This document shows, in pieces, positions 27,593-37,317 of a DNA stretch of 64,000 nucleotides. The DNA is taken from positions 62,001-126,000 of the forward strand of contig NZ_JAVIFW010000022.1 in the NCBI RefSeq assembly GCF_031157275.1. Direction: 5' to 3'. Position numbers and translations under genes: made by a program. Origin of the DNA: Streptomyces sp. LHD-70 (lineage in GTDB: Bacteria; Actinomycetota; Actinomycetes; Streptomycetales; Streptomycetaceae). Below the pieces are notes generated by a model. It saw nothing but the letters and a program-made list of their open reading frames with translations, did not search any database and was not told where the DNA came from. Every line of letters starts with the position of its first letter. Within the stretch, counting starts at the first letter, position 1.

Positions 27593-28235
27593 CTAGCTCA
27601 GGTCGTCCTTGCGTACGCCCTGGATCAGGGAGTCCACGCGGCTGAGGACCTGGTCGATGATCTGCAGCCCCTCGCGGGCTTCGGACTCCGTGATCGTGCA
27701 AGGAGGTACGAGGTGGATGCGGTTGGAGTTGGTGAACGGCAGCAGGCCGAGCTGCTTCGCGGCCCGTACGGCCTCGGCCATCACCGGACTGCTTCCGCCC
27801 GTCGGCGCCACCGGCGTCCTGGACTGCCGGTCGGTGACCAGCTCGATCGCCCAGAAGACGCCGCGCCCGCGGACCTGCCCCACGCTGGGATGCCTTCCGG
27901 CCAGCCGGACGGGCTCGGGGCCGATCACCTCGGTGCCTACGCGCCGGGCGTTGTCGACGATGCCGTCCCGCTCCCTGCGGTGATGGCGGCGGCCGCCGCC
28001 GCGCAGGCGAGGGGGAGGCCCGAGTACGTGGGCCCGCCGGGGTAGGGGAGGTGCGCGAGGTGCTCGGCGACCCGGTCCCCGATGACGACACCACCGAGCG
28101 GCACGTAGCCCGAGTTGACGCCCTTCGCGAACGTCAGCAGGTCCGGGACCACACCTTCGTCGGCGCTGACGAACCAGGAGCCGGTGCGGCCGAAGCGCGT
28201 CATCACCTCGTCGACGATGAACACGATGCCGTAAG
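27593..28235 (-). pseudogene. class III aminotransferase, C-terminal half, frameshifted
   Basis: On the minus strand a PLP-dependent class III aminotransferase reads from YGIVFIVDEVMTRFGRTGSWF (with the DEV motif) through PDLLTFAKGVNSGYVPLGGV, where the PLP Lys is in FAKG, to YSGLPLACAAAAAAI. It then changes frame at about 27985 to continue GIVDNARRVGTEVIGPEPVRLAGRHP and ends at 27593. The N-terminal half is missing. Homology starts at about 28235, back to back with the PucR fragment on the other strand. It cannot be functional. Confidence 0.8.
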
Positions 28236-28527
28236 GGGACTTGTCCCCCTGCTGCGCGACGACCACCGCCTGCAGGCGTTCGCGGAGACCGAGCTGGGAC
28301 GCCTGCTCGACCACGACGCTCGCACCGGCGACAACCTTCTCAACCTGCTGCGCACGCACCTGGACTGCTCCGGCGCCAAGACACACACCGCACGCCGCGC
28401 AGGCCTGAGCCGCCCTACCCTCTACAGCCGACTCGGCGCCATCGAACGCATCCTGGGCGTCTCCCTCGAATCCGCCGAGTCACGCACCTCGCTCCACGCC
28501 GCGCTCATGGTGATCGACGCTCGCTGA
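28236..28527 (+). pseudogene. PucR/CdaR-type regulator, C-terminal DNA-binding fragment
   Basis: This is the last ~95 residues of a PucR-type regulator: RGLVPLLRDDHRLQAFAETELG, LLDHDARTGDNLLNLLRTHLD, then the helix-turn-helix AGLSRPTLYSRLGAIERILGVSLES and the end SLHAALMVIDAR. Everything before is missing at the junction with the aminotransferase fragment. The parent arrangement would have been a divergent aminotransferase/PucR pair, a common pairing in actinomycetes for amine or GABA use. Confidence 0.75.
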
Positions 28528-28890
28528 GTCGTCGGGATCTCCCTCGCCCAAGGAAGCGTTCTCAGTTGTGCGTTGCGTTGTGGGTGTGAGGAGACCCACC
28601 TCAGCGTCGAGGGGGCTTGCCCTCGACAACTGCCGGCCTGACGACAGCAGGCTGGGACGATGATGATCTGCGGGACCGCTGCGCGTGCCCGGTCCCAGGC
28701 GTCGATGTGGACGATCAGGACCTGCGCCAGTTCGGGATTGCGGGGCGACGGGTGCCGTGGTCGAGGGCGGTCGGGGTGACTTCGATGCGGCAGACGCGGT
28801 CGGGCACAGTTTTGGATATCGGTTGCCGCAGATGCAGGACTGTATGTACCGCGTCGCGATCTACTGGTTGAACCTGAAGAAAGGCTGACT
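28528..28890. other. region with a possible 3-prime gene remnant
   Basis: No full gene is present. The end of a plus-strand frame, GGRGDFDAADAVGHSFGYRL followed by PQMQDCMYRVAIYWLNLKKG and a stop at 28888, looks protein-like. The text before it is in another frame (VDDQDLRQFG). It may be the tail of a broken gene directly upstream of the small acidic gene. Confidence 0.35.
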
Positions 28891-29232
28891 GTGTCCGACC
28901 TGACTCAACTCATGTCGCAGGTCTCGACGGGTGGGGTGAGCGGCGGTGCCATGGACATCCCGGTGGAGGTCCGGCGCTTCATCGAGAAGCTGGCCTTCGC
29001 AGATCCTGAGGAGATCTGGCAGTCGCTGCAGGAATCGCTGGCTGAAGACTGGGTGGCACTCCCGGTCTGGGCGCGGAACCTGGCTTTCCGCCTGTTGTGC
29101 CTGCAGCGGCCTGACGATGCTGAAATCCTCGGGCAAGCCGGTTCGGATCTCCTGAGCTTTGGTCCGGACTGGGACGACTTCGCCGAGGAACTGCTGGCTC
29201 GATCGCAGGAACTCAAGAAGGAGGAGTCCTGA
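28891..29232 (+). CDS. small acidic hypothetical protein
   Basis: This 113-residue protein is strongly acidic, with no signal peptide or membrane segment. Its core is DIPVEVRRFIEKLAFADPEE, SLQESLAEDWVALPVWARNLAF, and the C-terminal FGPDWDDFAEELLARSQELKKEES. It starts with GTG 2 bases after the preceding stop, with GAAGAAAGG as ribosome-binding site, so it was probably coupled to the gene whose tail lies upstream. Size, charge and position would suit an immunity-type partner protein. I do not recognise the family, and that idea is only a suggestion. Confidence 0.6.
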   Translation: MSDLTQLMSQVSTGGVSGGAMDIPVEVRRFIEKLAFADPEEIWQSLQESLAEDWVALPVWARNLAFRLLCLQRPDDAEILGQAGSDLLSFGPDWDDFAEELLARSQELKKEES

Positions 29233-29509
29233 GCGTTTCGAGGCGAAGTGGGGACCGGCAACGAGGGTCGTGGTGCGGCCGCACAGGGCGCCGGTGATCG
29301 GCTCCTTGTGCGTCGCTGTCCCAGCAATGCGGCCGAGTCGGCTCCTCGTGACGGCCGCAGCGAAGCCCCACCCGGATGAGCCACCTCTTGCTTGCGGCTT
29401 CAGACGGGATGCTGTTCTACTTCCCTGAACCCTGCGACGGGACGGGGAACACATCTCTGATGCGCACCGATTCACCAGATCCAACGAGCGGTTTCCCCGG
29501 GAGACAACA

Positions 29510-29968
29510 GTGTCTGAATTTGACGAACTGATGAAACACGCGATCAAGCAGGCGCGCCTGGGTGGTGCCGAGGGTGGGATTCCGATCGGTGCCGCACTCG
29601 TTTCGGGCGACGAGTTGCTGGCCGCGGGACGCAATCGTCGCGTCCAGCAGGCGAGTCCGACCCTGCATGCCGAAATCGACTGCCTGGAAAGGGCCGGGCG
29701 GCAGCCAGCCTCTGTTTATCGGCAAGCGACCCTCTTCACCACGCTGTCGCCGTGTTTCCTCTGCACGGGAGCGGTACTGCTCTACGGGATTCCTCGCGTC
29801 GTCATCGGCGAGAATCGCACGTTCTCGACGAGTGAAGACTTGTTGCGCAGCCATGGCGTGGAGGTCGTCGTCCTCGATCTCGACGAGTGTGCCGAGCTGA
29901 TGCAGGAATTCATCGCTGCCCGGCCTCAGCTGTGGCACGAGGACATCGGGAACGACTATCAGGGCTGA
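29510..29968 (+). CDS. yeast-type (FCY1-like) cytosine/nucleoside deaminase
   Basis: This 152-residue zinc deaminase has the catalytic HAEID (residues 56-60) and PCFLC (83-87), with TLFTTLSPCFLCTGAVLLYG and IPRVVIGENRTFS matching the yeast cytosine deaminase pattern, including the C-terminal FIAARPQLWHEDIG. Bacteria more often use the unrelated CodA amidohydrolase for cytosine, so this fold in a bacterium is notable, although related deaminases occur in actinomycetes. It would convert cytosine to uracil for pyrimidine salvage or act on a related base. The GTG at 29510 follows GGGAGACAACA. It stands alone. Confidence 0.82.
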   Translation: MSEFDELMKHAIKQARLGGAEGGIPIGAALVSGDELLAAGRNRRVQQASPTLHAEIDCLERAGRQPASVYRQATLFTTLSPCFLCTGAVLLYGIPRVVIGENRTFSTSEDLLRSHGVEVVVLDLDECAELMQEFIAARPQLWHEDIGNDYQG

Positions 29969-30332
29969 TTCCGCCGCCTGAACCGGGCGAGCTACCAGGG
30001 CGGCGGCCCGTTGCGTGTGCTGCGTGCGAGGGAACCGTGTCGCCGTCTCGAGCCGTAGCGCCGTAGCGCCGTAGCGCCGTAACGCCGTAACGCCGTACGC
30101 GGAGTGTCACCGCATGGCGAGTTCCTGTGAACGACACTGCGGTGGTGCGTCGCCGAGTTCGCCGAGGCGAGGGACGCCGGCCTCGACGAGCCACCGGCGC
30201 GGTAGGCCAGGGGCTGCCATGCTGGTCCTGACAGGTGCGGACGTCGAGCGGCGCACCGCTGCCGACGGCCTCCTCCCAGCCTTGGCCACCGCGAGACCGA
30301 GCTCTCGGACGCCCGTCCCAAGGAGGACCCTC
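29969..30332. other. leader region of the P5C dehydrogenase gene
   Basis: No gene is seen. It contains the 8-bp tandem repeat at 30052-30097 and the ribosome-binding site AAGGAGGA at its end. Confidence 0.5.
30052..30097. repeat. 8-bp tandem repeat
   Basis: Five copies of GCCGTAGC/GCCGTAAC and a partial sixth copy lie in a row, the last two full copies sharing one base change. It is a short slippage-prone tract about 235 bases before the dehydrogenase start. Confidence 0.8.
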
Positions 30333-31961
<1,629 letters not shown>

Positions 31962-32389
31962 GCCCTGAGCAACGCGCCACCGCTCAGCGGATGCTGATGG
32001 CCTCGACGGCCTGCTCGACACGTTGTTCGTCAGAGCCCGATTCAGTCCTCACCGAGCGCAGGAGCACTTTCCGGTCGTTGACGGTGACAGCTGGTTGACG
32101 CGGTTGAGACGTGAACCTCTGTCTCCCCAGGTCAGGCTGTCGTTATGCGTTGAACCACCGGGTGGCACCCGCATGTTGGGGGCGCGGTCAGCGCCTTGCC
32201 CTCCGTGCTGGCCAGCGAAGTTTGCCGCTTGCTCACCGTTGACCGAACAGAGCCGTCCGGTAGTCGACGCCCAAGTGGCGCTCACTCTCCGCACGGGCAA
32301 GACTCCTCACCGCGACGAACGAACACCCGCGTCGTCCGTACGAGAACTCCGCGGGAACCCCGCGGAGTTCAAGGAGAGAGGGAACCCTC
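31962..32389. other. intergenic, possible minus-strand remnant
   Basis: No intact gene is present. On the minus strand, 32099-31984 reads VNDRKVLLRSVRTESGSDEQ then RVEQAVEAISIR and a stop, which looks like the C-terminus of a lost gene. The rest is leader for the inhibitor gene. Confidence 0.35.
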
Positions 32390-32854
32390 ATGCGTCATGC
32401 ACTCGGAACGATGGCCGCAGCTGCCACCGCCGCCGCTTGTCTGTTGACCGCGACGGCCGGAACGGCTGTGGCGCAGGATCGTTCTGACCGCCCCTCAGTA
32501 CCGGCCGGGGAAGAGGGGCTCTACGCACCGACGGATCTCGTCTTGGCCGTGGGCCGGGGTGCCGACGCCACGACGATCGCAGTGGAGCGCTCAGCCACCC
32601 TCACCTGCTCCCCGCGGCCCTCCGGCACCCACCCCGACGCCCAAGCAGCCTGTGCCGAACTGAAGGCTGTCGACGGCCGGTTCAGCGACCTGGCGCGCCC
32701 GACCACGAACGCCATGTGCACCAAGCAGTGGGCGCCCGTCACGGTCTTCGCGACGGGGGTGTGGGAAGGCAGACGGGTCGGTTGGTCGGCCACGTTCGCC
32801 AACGGCTGCACACTGCACGCGGTTCTCGCGAAGAGCGCGGCCCTGGCGTTCTGA
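32390..32854 (+). CDS. secreted SSI-type subtilisin/trypsin inhibitor
   Basis: This 154-residue Streptomyces subtilisin inhibitor-like protein has a signal peptide (residues 1-29, ending ATAGTAVAQ) and then the SSI fold: LTCSPRPSGTHPDAQAACAELKAV with two Cys, MCTKQWAPVTVFATGVWEGRRV with the third Cys and the reactive loop, and FANGCTLHAVL with the fourth. By alignment with SSI (MCPMVY) the P1 residue is Lys in CTKQW, which predicts trypsin-like targets in addition to subtilisins. The ATG at 32390 follows AAGGAGAG. It acts outside the cell and often controls the producer's own proteases. Confidence 0.9.
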   Translation: MRHALGTMAAAATAAACLLTATAGTAVAQDRSDRPSVPAGEEGLYAPTDLVLAVGRGADATTIAVERSATLTCSPRPSGTHPDAQAACAELKAVDGRFSDLARPTTNAMCTKQWAPVTVFATGVWEGRRVGWSATFANGCTLHAVLAKSAALAF

Positions 32855-32998
32855 CGCAACGGTCCCAACTCCGGCGGGCGTTCGGCTGTCCGAACGCCCG
32901 CCGCAGCATCGAAAGCCATCCGGGTACGTCATGCCCTTCCTCTCAGCCGACCCGGAACTGTCCGCCTGCGGAAATCGCTCGCCCGTCTGCGGCCCGCA

Positions 32999-35431
32999 TC
33001 ACATCGCAGGAAGGGCCTGCTCGGTCCAAATGGTCTTGCCGGAGCGGGTGTAGCGGGTTCCCCACCTCTGGACGAGTTGCGCGACGATGAACAGGCCGCG
33101 CCCGCCCTCGTCCTCCTCGCCGCTGTGGCGCAGGTGCGGTGAGGTGTGGCCCCTGTCCGCGACCTCGCACAGGAGGGTGCGGTCACGGATGAGGCGTACC
33201 TGGATCGGCCCTTCCGCGTACCTGACCGCGTTGGTCACCAGCTCGCTGACGACGAGCTCGGTCGCGAAGGACAGCTCTTCGAGGCCCCAGTGGTGCAGCT
33301 GTCGAGTGGCCAGGTCCCGGGCGCGGCCCGCGGCGACACGTTCCGCGGGCAGCTCCCATTCAGTGACCTGCGAACTGTCGAGTTCGCGGGTACGGACGAG
33401 CAGCAGGGCGGTGTCGTCGGCGGCCCCGCCGCCGGGCAGCAGTTCCGCCACGGCCCGGTCGCACAGTGCTTCGAGCGACGCGTTCCGGTCGCTGAGTACC
33501 TGTCCCAGGATTTCGAGCCCGTGGTCGATGTCGCGGTCGCGGGCCTCGACCAGGCCGTCGGTGAAGAGAGCGAGGAGGCTGCCCACCGGCAGCTCGATCT
33601 CCAGCGACTCGAACGGCAGGCCGCCGATTCCCAGGGGCGGCCCCGCCGGCAGCAGCGGGAAGGACAGCCGGCCGTCCGGGTCGACGACCGCCGGCGGCAG
33701 GTGCCCGGCCCTGGCCATGACGCAGCGCCTGGAGACCGGGTCGTAGACCGCGTACAGACAGGTAGCCCCGGTGGTCACATCGGCGTAGGTGCCGTCGGAC
33801 ATGCCCTGCTCGCCCCGCTGCTCCTCCACCGACTGCGCCACCAGATCGTCGAGCCGGGACAACAGCTCGACGGGATCCAAGTCCATCTGGGCGAACGCCC
33901 GTACCGTCGTACGCAGCCGTCCCATGGTGGCGGCTGCCTGCAGACCGTGGCCGACGACGTCCCCGACCACGAGTCCTACCCGGGTTCCGGACAGCGGGAT
34001 GACGTCGAACCAGTCACCGCCGACGCCGGTCATGTCGTCCGAGGGCAGGTAGCGGTAGGCCAGGTCGACCGCTGACTGCTCCGGCACGTGCTGCGGCAGC
34101 AACTGGCGTTGGAGGGCCAGGGACGCGGTGCGCTCGCGGGTGAAGCGGCGGGCGTTGTCGATGGACACTGCCGTACGGGCGGCCAACTCGTCGGCCAGCG
34201 CTACTTCGCCGCTGTCGAAGGTGGCTGAACCGGTGCCGCGCATGAACGTGACGAGTCCAAGGGTGCTGTTCCCGGCGCGCAGCGGCACGACCAGGGCCGT
34301 GCCGTCGAGCACGAGACCGCCCGAGGAGAGGCTGCGATACTGCGGCGAACCAGCCGGGTACTCCACGAGTGAATCGCTCACGGCGCTCACGGCGCTCACG
34401 GCGTTCACCGGGGGAGGGGGCGGAGGCTGCTGTCCCGGCCGCCCGGCGCGCGTCTCCTGGTCGGCTTCCTCGGACGGGCAGCGGGCAACCCGCACCAGGG
34501 ACATCGCCGCCGAGCCGCCGGCGGTCGGCACCTCGCCTTCCAGAACGGCCCTCGCAAGGTCGACCGTGACCGTTTCGGCGAACTCCGGCACCGCCACCTC
34601 GGTGAGCTTCTCGGCGGTGACCGTCACATCGAGGGCGGTTCCGATACCGCGGCCTGCCTCGACGAGCAGGGCGAGCCGCTGTTGCGCCTTGTAGCGATCG
34701 GAGATGTCGAATGCGTCCTCGCACACTCCGATGACGTGCCCGTCGGCGTCCTGGAGCCGGTAGTAGGCGCAGGACCAGACGTGGTCCGTCTCCGGGTCGC
34801 TGGGCGGCCGTCCCTGGAAGTGCAGGTCCAGAAATGGCTCTCCGGTATCCAGTACGTGGTGCATGACCTCGTCGAGAGTGGGGGGATGCCCGGTGGTCAC
34901 GAACTTTCCCTCGAAGTACAGCTGATCGGCCCGAAGGCCGCGGAACTCGGCGAACGGCCGTCCCATCTCGCGTTCGTACATCGCGTTGCACCAGGTCAGG
35001 CGCAGTTCGGTGTCGTAGATGGCCAGGCCGAGGGGTGACTGGGTGGCCAGTCCGTGCAGGAGCGCGAGGCGGGATTCCCACAGCCGGAGATCCTGCAGCT
35101 CCGTCGCGACGAGGACGCGCGCAGCGGTGCCGGTGCCCGGCAGGGGACACATGGCGATGGCGACGATCAGCTCACGCCCGTCCCGGTGCCGGGCGATACG
35201 GATCTCGTTTCCCTGGAAGGGGAGAGGGAGCACGGAGGGCGTCGGGCCGGGTGACAGGAACGTGGCCAGGGGCCGGCCGACGATGTCCTGCGGCTGGTAG
35301 GCGAGGAGCCGCTCCGCCGCGGGGCTCCAGCCGATGACCGTGTCCTGGGCGTCGACGACCAGCGTGGCGGCCCGGGTGACGTCGAGCGGACCACGAAAGT
35401 CAGCGCTTTGCTCCGCGTTCGGTACGGTCAT
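32999..35431 (-). CDS. soluble PAS-GAF-SpoIIE phosphatase with ATPase domain
   Basis: This 810-residue PP2C-type phosphatase would act in sigma-factor partner switching. It has a first PAS (residues 20-110, TLVVDAQDTVIGWSPAAERLL), a second PAS (125-240, LGLAIYDTELRLTWCNAMYE), a GAF domain (255-430) with a low-complexity insert of eight prolines, the SpoIIE domain with GGDWFDVIPLSG, GDVVGHGLQAAATMG, FTDGLVEARDRD and ADDTALLLV, and an RsbW-like kinase domain (ELVVSELVTNAVRYAE, DEGGRGLFIVAQ). No membrane helix is seen, so it senses internal cues. Its last two domains are clearly paralogous to those of the frameshifted gene at 24817 and show how that gene should read. It starts at the ATG at 35431. 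Confidence 0.9.
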   Translation of the reverse strand: MTVPNAEQSADFRGPLDVTRAATLVVDAQDTVIGWSPAAERLLAYQPQDIVGRPLATFLSPGPTPSVLPLPFQGNEIRIARHRDGRELIVAIAMCPLPGTGTAARVLVATELQDLRLWESRLALLHGLATQSPLGLAIYDTELRLTWCNAMYEREMGRPFAEFRGLRADQLYFEGKFVTTGHPPTLDEVMHHVLDTGEPFLDLHFQGRPPSDPETDHVWSCAYYRLQDADGHVIGVCEDAFDISDRYKAQQRLALLVEAGRGIGTALDVTVTAEKLTEVAVPEFAETVTVDLARAVLEGEVPTAGGSAAMSLVRVARCPSEEADQETRAGRPGQQPPPPPPVNAVSAVSAVSDSLVEYPAGSPQYRSLSSGGLVLDGTALVVPLRAGNSTLGLVTFMRGTGSATFDSGEVALADELAARTAVSIDNARRFTRERTASLALQRQLLPQHVPEQSAVDLAYRYLPSDDMTGVGGDWFDVIPLSGTRVGLVVGDVVGHGLQAAATMGRLRTTVRAFAQMDLDPVELLSRLDDLVAQSVEEQRGEQGMSDGTYADVTTGATCLYAVYDPVSRRCVMARAGHLPPAVVDPDGRLSFPLLPAGPPLGIGGLPFESLEIELPVGSLLALFTDGLVEARDRDIDHGLEILGQVLSDRNASLEALCDRAVAELLPGGGAADDTALLLVRTRELDSSQVTEWELPAERVAAGRARDLATRQLHHWGLEELSFATELVVSELVTNAVRYAEGPIQVRLIRDRTLLCEVADRGHTSPHLRHSGEEDEGGRGLFIVAQLVQRWGTRYTRSGKTIWTEQALPAM

Positions 35432-35568
35432 GGCGCCAGATCAGCCCCGTTCATCCCCTACAGAATCAGCCGTCCCCGGGACCGGCACAACCGTGGTACG
35501 CCCAGGTGACGTGCCGGAGCGACGGCACCGCATGCATGAACGGGGCGTCGCCTGCCTACTCGGACGGC

Positions 35569-37317
35569 ATGACTCGGTCCAACGACGAGGTCGCGGAGCT
35601 GCTCAGGGAGTACGCGGACCTGATCTCGATCACCGGCGGAGAGGCCTTCAAGGCGCGCGTCTACGAGAGGGCCGCCCGCTCGATCGGCGGCTACGACGCC
35701 GACGTGTCCACCCTCGACGCCAAGGGCCTGCGGGAGATCCCCAACGTCGGCAAGTCGATCGCCGAGAAGATCGTCGAGTACGTCCGCAGCGGCAGCGTGT
35801 CCGAGGTCGAGGCGCTGCGGGCGAAGATCCCCGCCGGCGTCCGGCGGCTGACCGCCATCCCCATGCTCGGCCCGAAGACGGCCTGCGTCCTGTACGAGGA
35901 GCTGGGCATCTCCTCCGTCGAGGAACTGGCCGACGCCATCCACAAGGAACGGCTGCGGGACCTGAAGGGGTTCGGCCCGAAGACGGAAGAGAACATCCTC
36001 CACGGCATCGAACTCCTCCAGTCCTCCGGAGAGCGGGTCCTGCTCGACATCGCCACGGACCTCGCCGACGACATCGTCACCGAGCTGTCCCAGGTGACCG
36101 GCTGTCGGCGCTGCACCCACGCGGGTTCGCTGCGCCGCTTCCGCGAGACGATCGGCGACATCGACGTGCTCGCCGCAGCCGGCACCTCCGCGCCGCTGAT
36201 GCGGGCGTTCACCGAGCTGCCGTACGTCTCGGAGGTCATCGTGCACGGCAGGAAGAAGACGTCCATCCGTACCACCAGGGGCCTCTCCGCCGACCTGCGC
36301 GTCGTACCGCCGGACTCCTGGGGAGCGGCACTGCAGTACTTCACCGGCTCCAAGGCGCACAACATCCGCACCCGGGAACTGGCCGTCCACCAGAAGCTCA
36401 AGCTCTCCGAGTACGGACTGTTCGACGCCGAGACCGAGGAGAAGATCGCCTCCGAGACCGAGGAGGAGGTGTACGCGCGGCTCGGCCTGCCGTGGATCCC
36501 GCCCACTCTGCGCGAGGACCGCGGTGAGATCGAGGCCGGGCTGCACGACGAACTGCCCGACCTGGTCGAGGAGGAGGACATCCGCGGCGACCTGCACACG
36601 CACACCGACCTCACCGACGGTCTCGCCCCACTGGAGGAGATGGTCGCCGCGGCCGCGGAACGCGGCTACGCCTACTACGCGATCACCGATCACGGCCCGG
36701 ACCTCTCCATGCAGCGGATGACGGACGAGCGGATGCTGGCTCAGCGCGCACGCGTACGGGAACTCGACGGAACCTACGGCGGCAAGGGCGGCACGGGCAT
36801 GCGGCTGCTGCACGGCGTGGAGCTGAACATCGATACCCACGGCGAGGTGGACTGGCCGGAGGAGTTCCTGGCCGGGTTCGACGTGTGCGTGGCCTCGGTG
36901 CACTCGCACTTCAACCAGGGCCGTGAGGCGCTGACCAGGCGGATCGTACGGGCCTGCGAGAACCCGTACGTCAACGTCATCGGCCACCCCACCACCCGCA
37001 TCATCGGCAAGCGGCCGCCCGTCGACGCCGACCTCGACGAGATCTTCGCCGCGTGTGCGCGCACCGGCACCGCCCTTGAGATCAACGGCCATCCGGCCCG
37101 GCTCGATCTGCGCGACGAGGACATCCTGCGGGCCCGGCGGCACGGAGTGAAGTTCGCCGTCGACAGCGACGCTCATTCCGTCCTCCACCTGGCCAACATC
37201 CGCTACGGCGTGGGGATGGCGCAGCGCGGCTGGCTCACCAGGGACGACGTGATCAACACCTGGCCGCGGACCCGCCTGCTGGGCTTCCTGCGCAAGGGAA
37301 GAACCGGTCGGAAGTGA
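35569..37317 (+). CDS. polX: DNA polymerase/3-prime-5-prime exonuclease PolX
   Basis: This 582-residue bacterial family X polymerase has a helix-hairpin-helix region (LREIPNVGKSIAEKI, IPMLGPKTACVLYEELG, KGFGPKTEENIL), a nucleotidyltransferase domain with GSLRRFRETIGDIDVLAA carrying the DxD metal pair, and a C-terminal PHP phosphoesterase domain (RGDLHTHTDLTDG, AITDHGPDL, HGVELNI, VASVHSHF, VIGHPTTR, VDSDAH). It is expected to fill gaps in base excision repair. The ATG at 35569 (MTRSNDEVAELL) is chosen over upstream in-frame starts at 35506 and 35536, as it matches the family's N-terminus. Its stop lies about 20 bases from where the convergent WD40 gene breaks off. Confidence 0.92.
   Translation: MTRSNDEVAELLREYADLISITGGEAFKARVYERAARSIGGYDADVSTLDAKGLREIPNVGKSIAEKIVEYVRSGSVSEVEALRAKIPAGVRRLTAIPMLGPKTACVLYEELGISSVEELADAIHKERLRDLKGFGPKTEENILHGIELLQSSGERVLLDIATDLADDIVTELSQVTGCRRCTHAGSLRRFRETIGDIDVLAAAGTSAPLMRAFTELPYVSEVIVHGRKKTSIRTTRGLSADLRVVPPDSWGAALQYFTGSKAHNIRTRELAVHQKLKLSEYGLFDAETEEKIASETEEEVYARLGLPWIPPTLREDRGEIEAGLHDELPDLVEEEDIRGDLHTHTDLTDGLAPLEEMVAAAAERGYAYYAITDHGPDLSMQRMTDERMLAQRARVRELDGTYGGKGGTGMRLLHGVELNIDTHGEVDWPEEFLAGFDVCVASVHSHFNQGREALTRRIVRACENPYVNVIGHPTTRIIGKRPPVDADLDEIFAACARTGTALEINGHPARLDLRDEDILRARRHGVKFAVDSDAHSVLHLANIRYGVGMAQRGWLTRDDVINTWPRTRLLGFLRKGRTGRK

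Noticed and set aside
30052..30097. The 8-bp repeat as a phase-variation switch
   Set aside because: It lies about 235 bases before the start codon and outside any reading frame, so there is no evidence that copy number alters expression.
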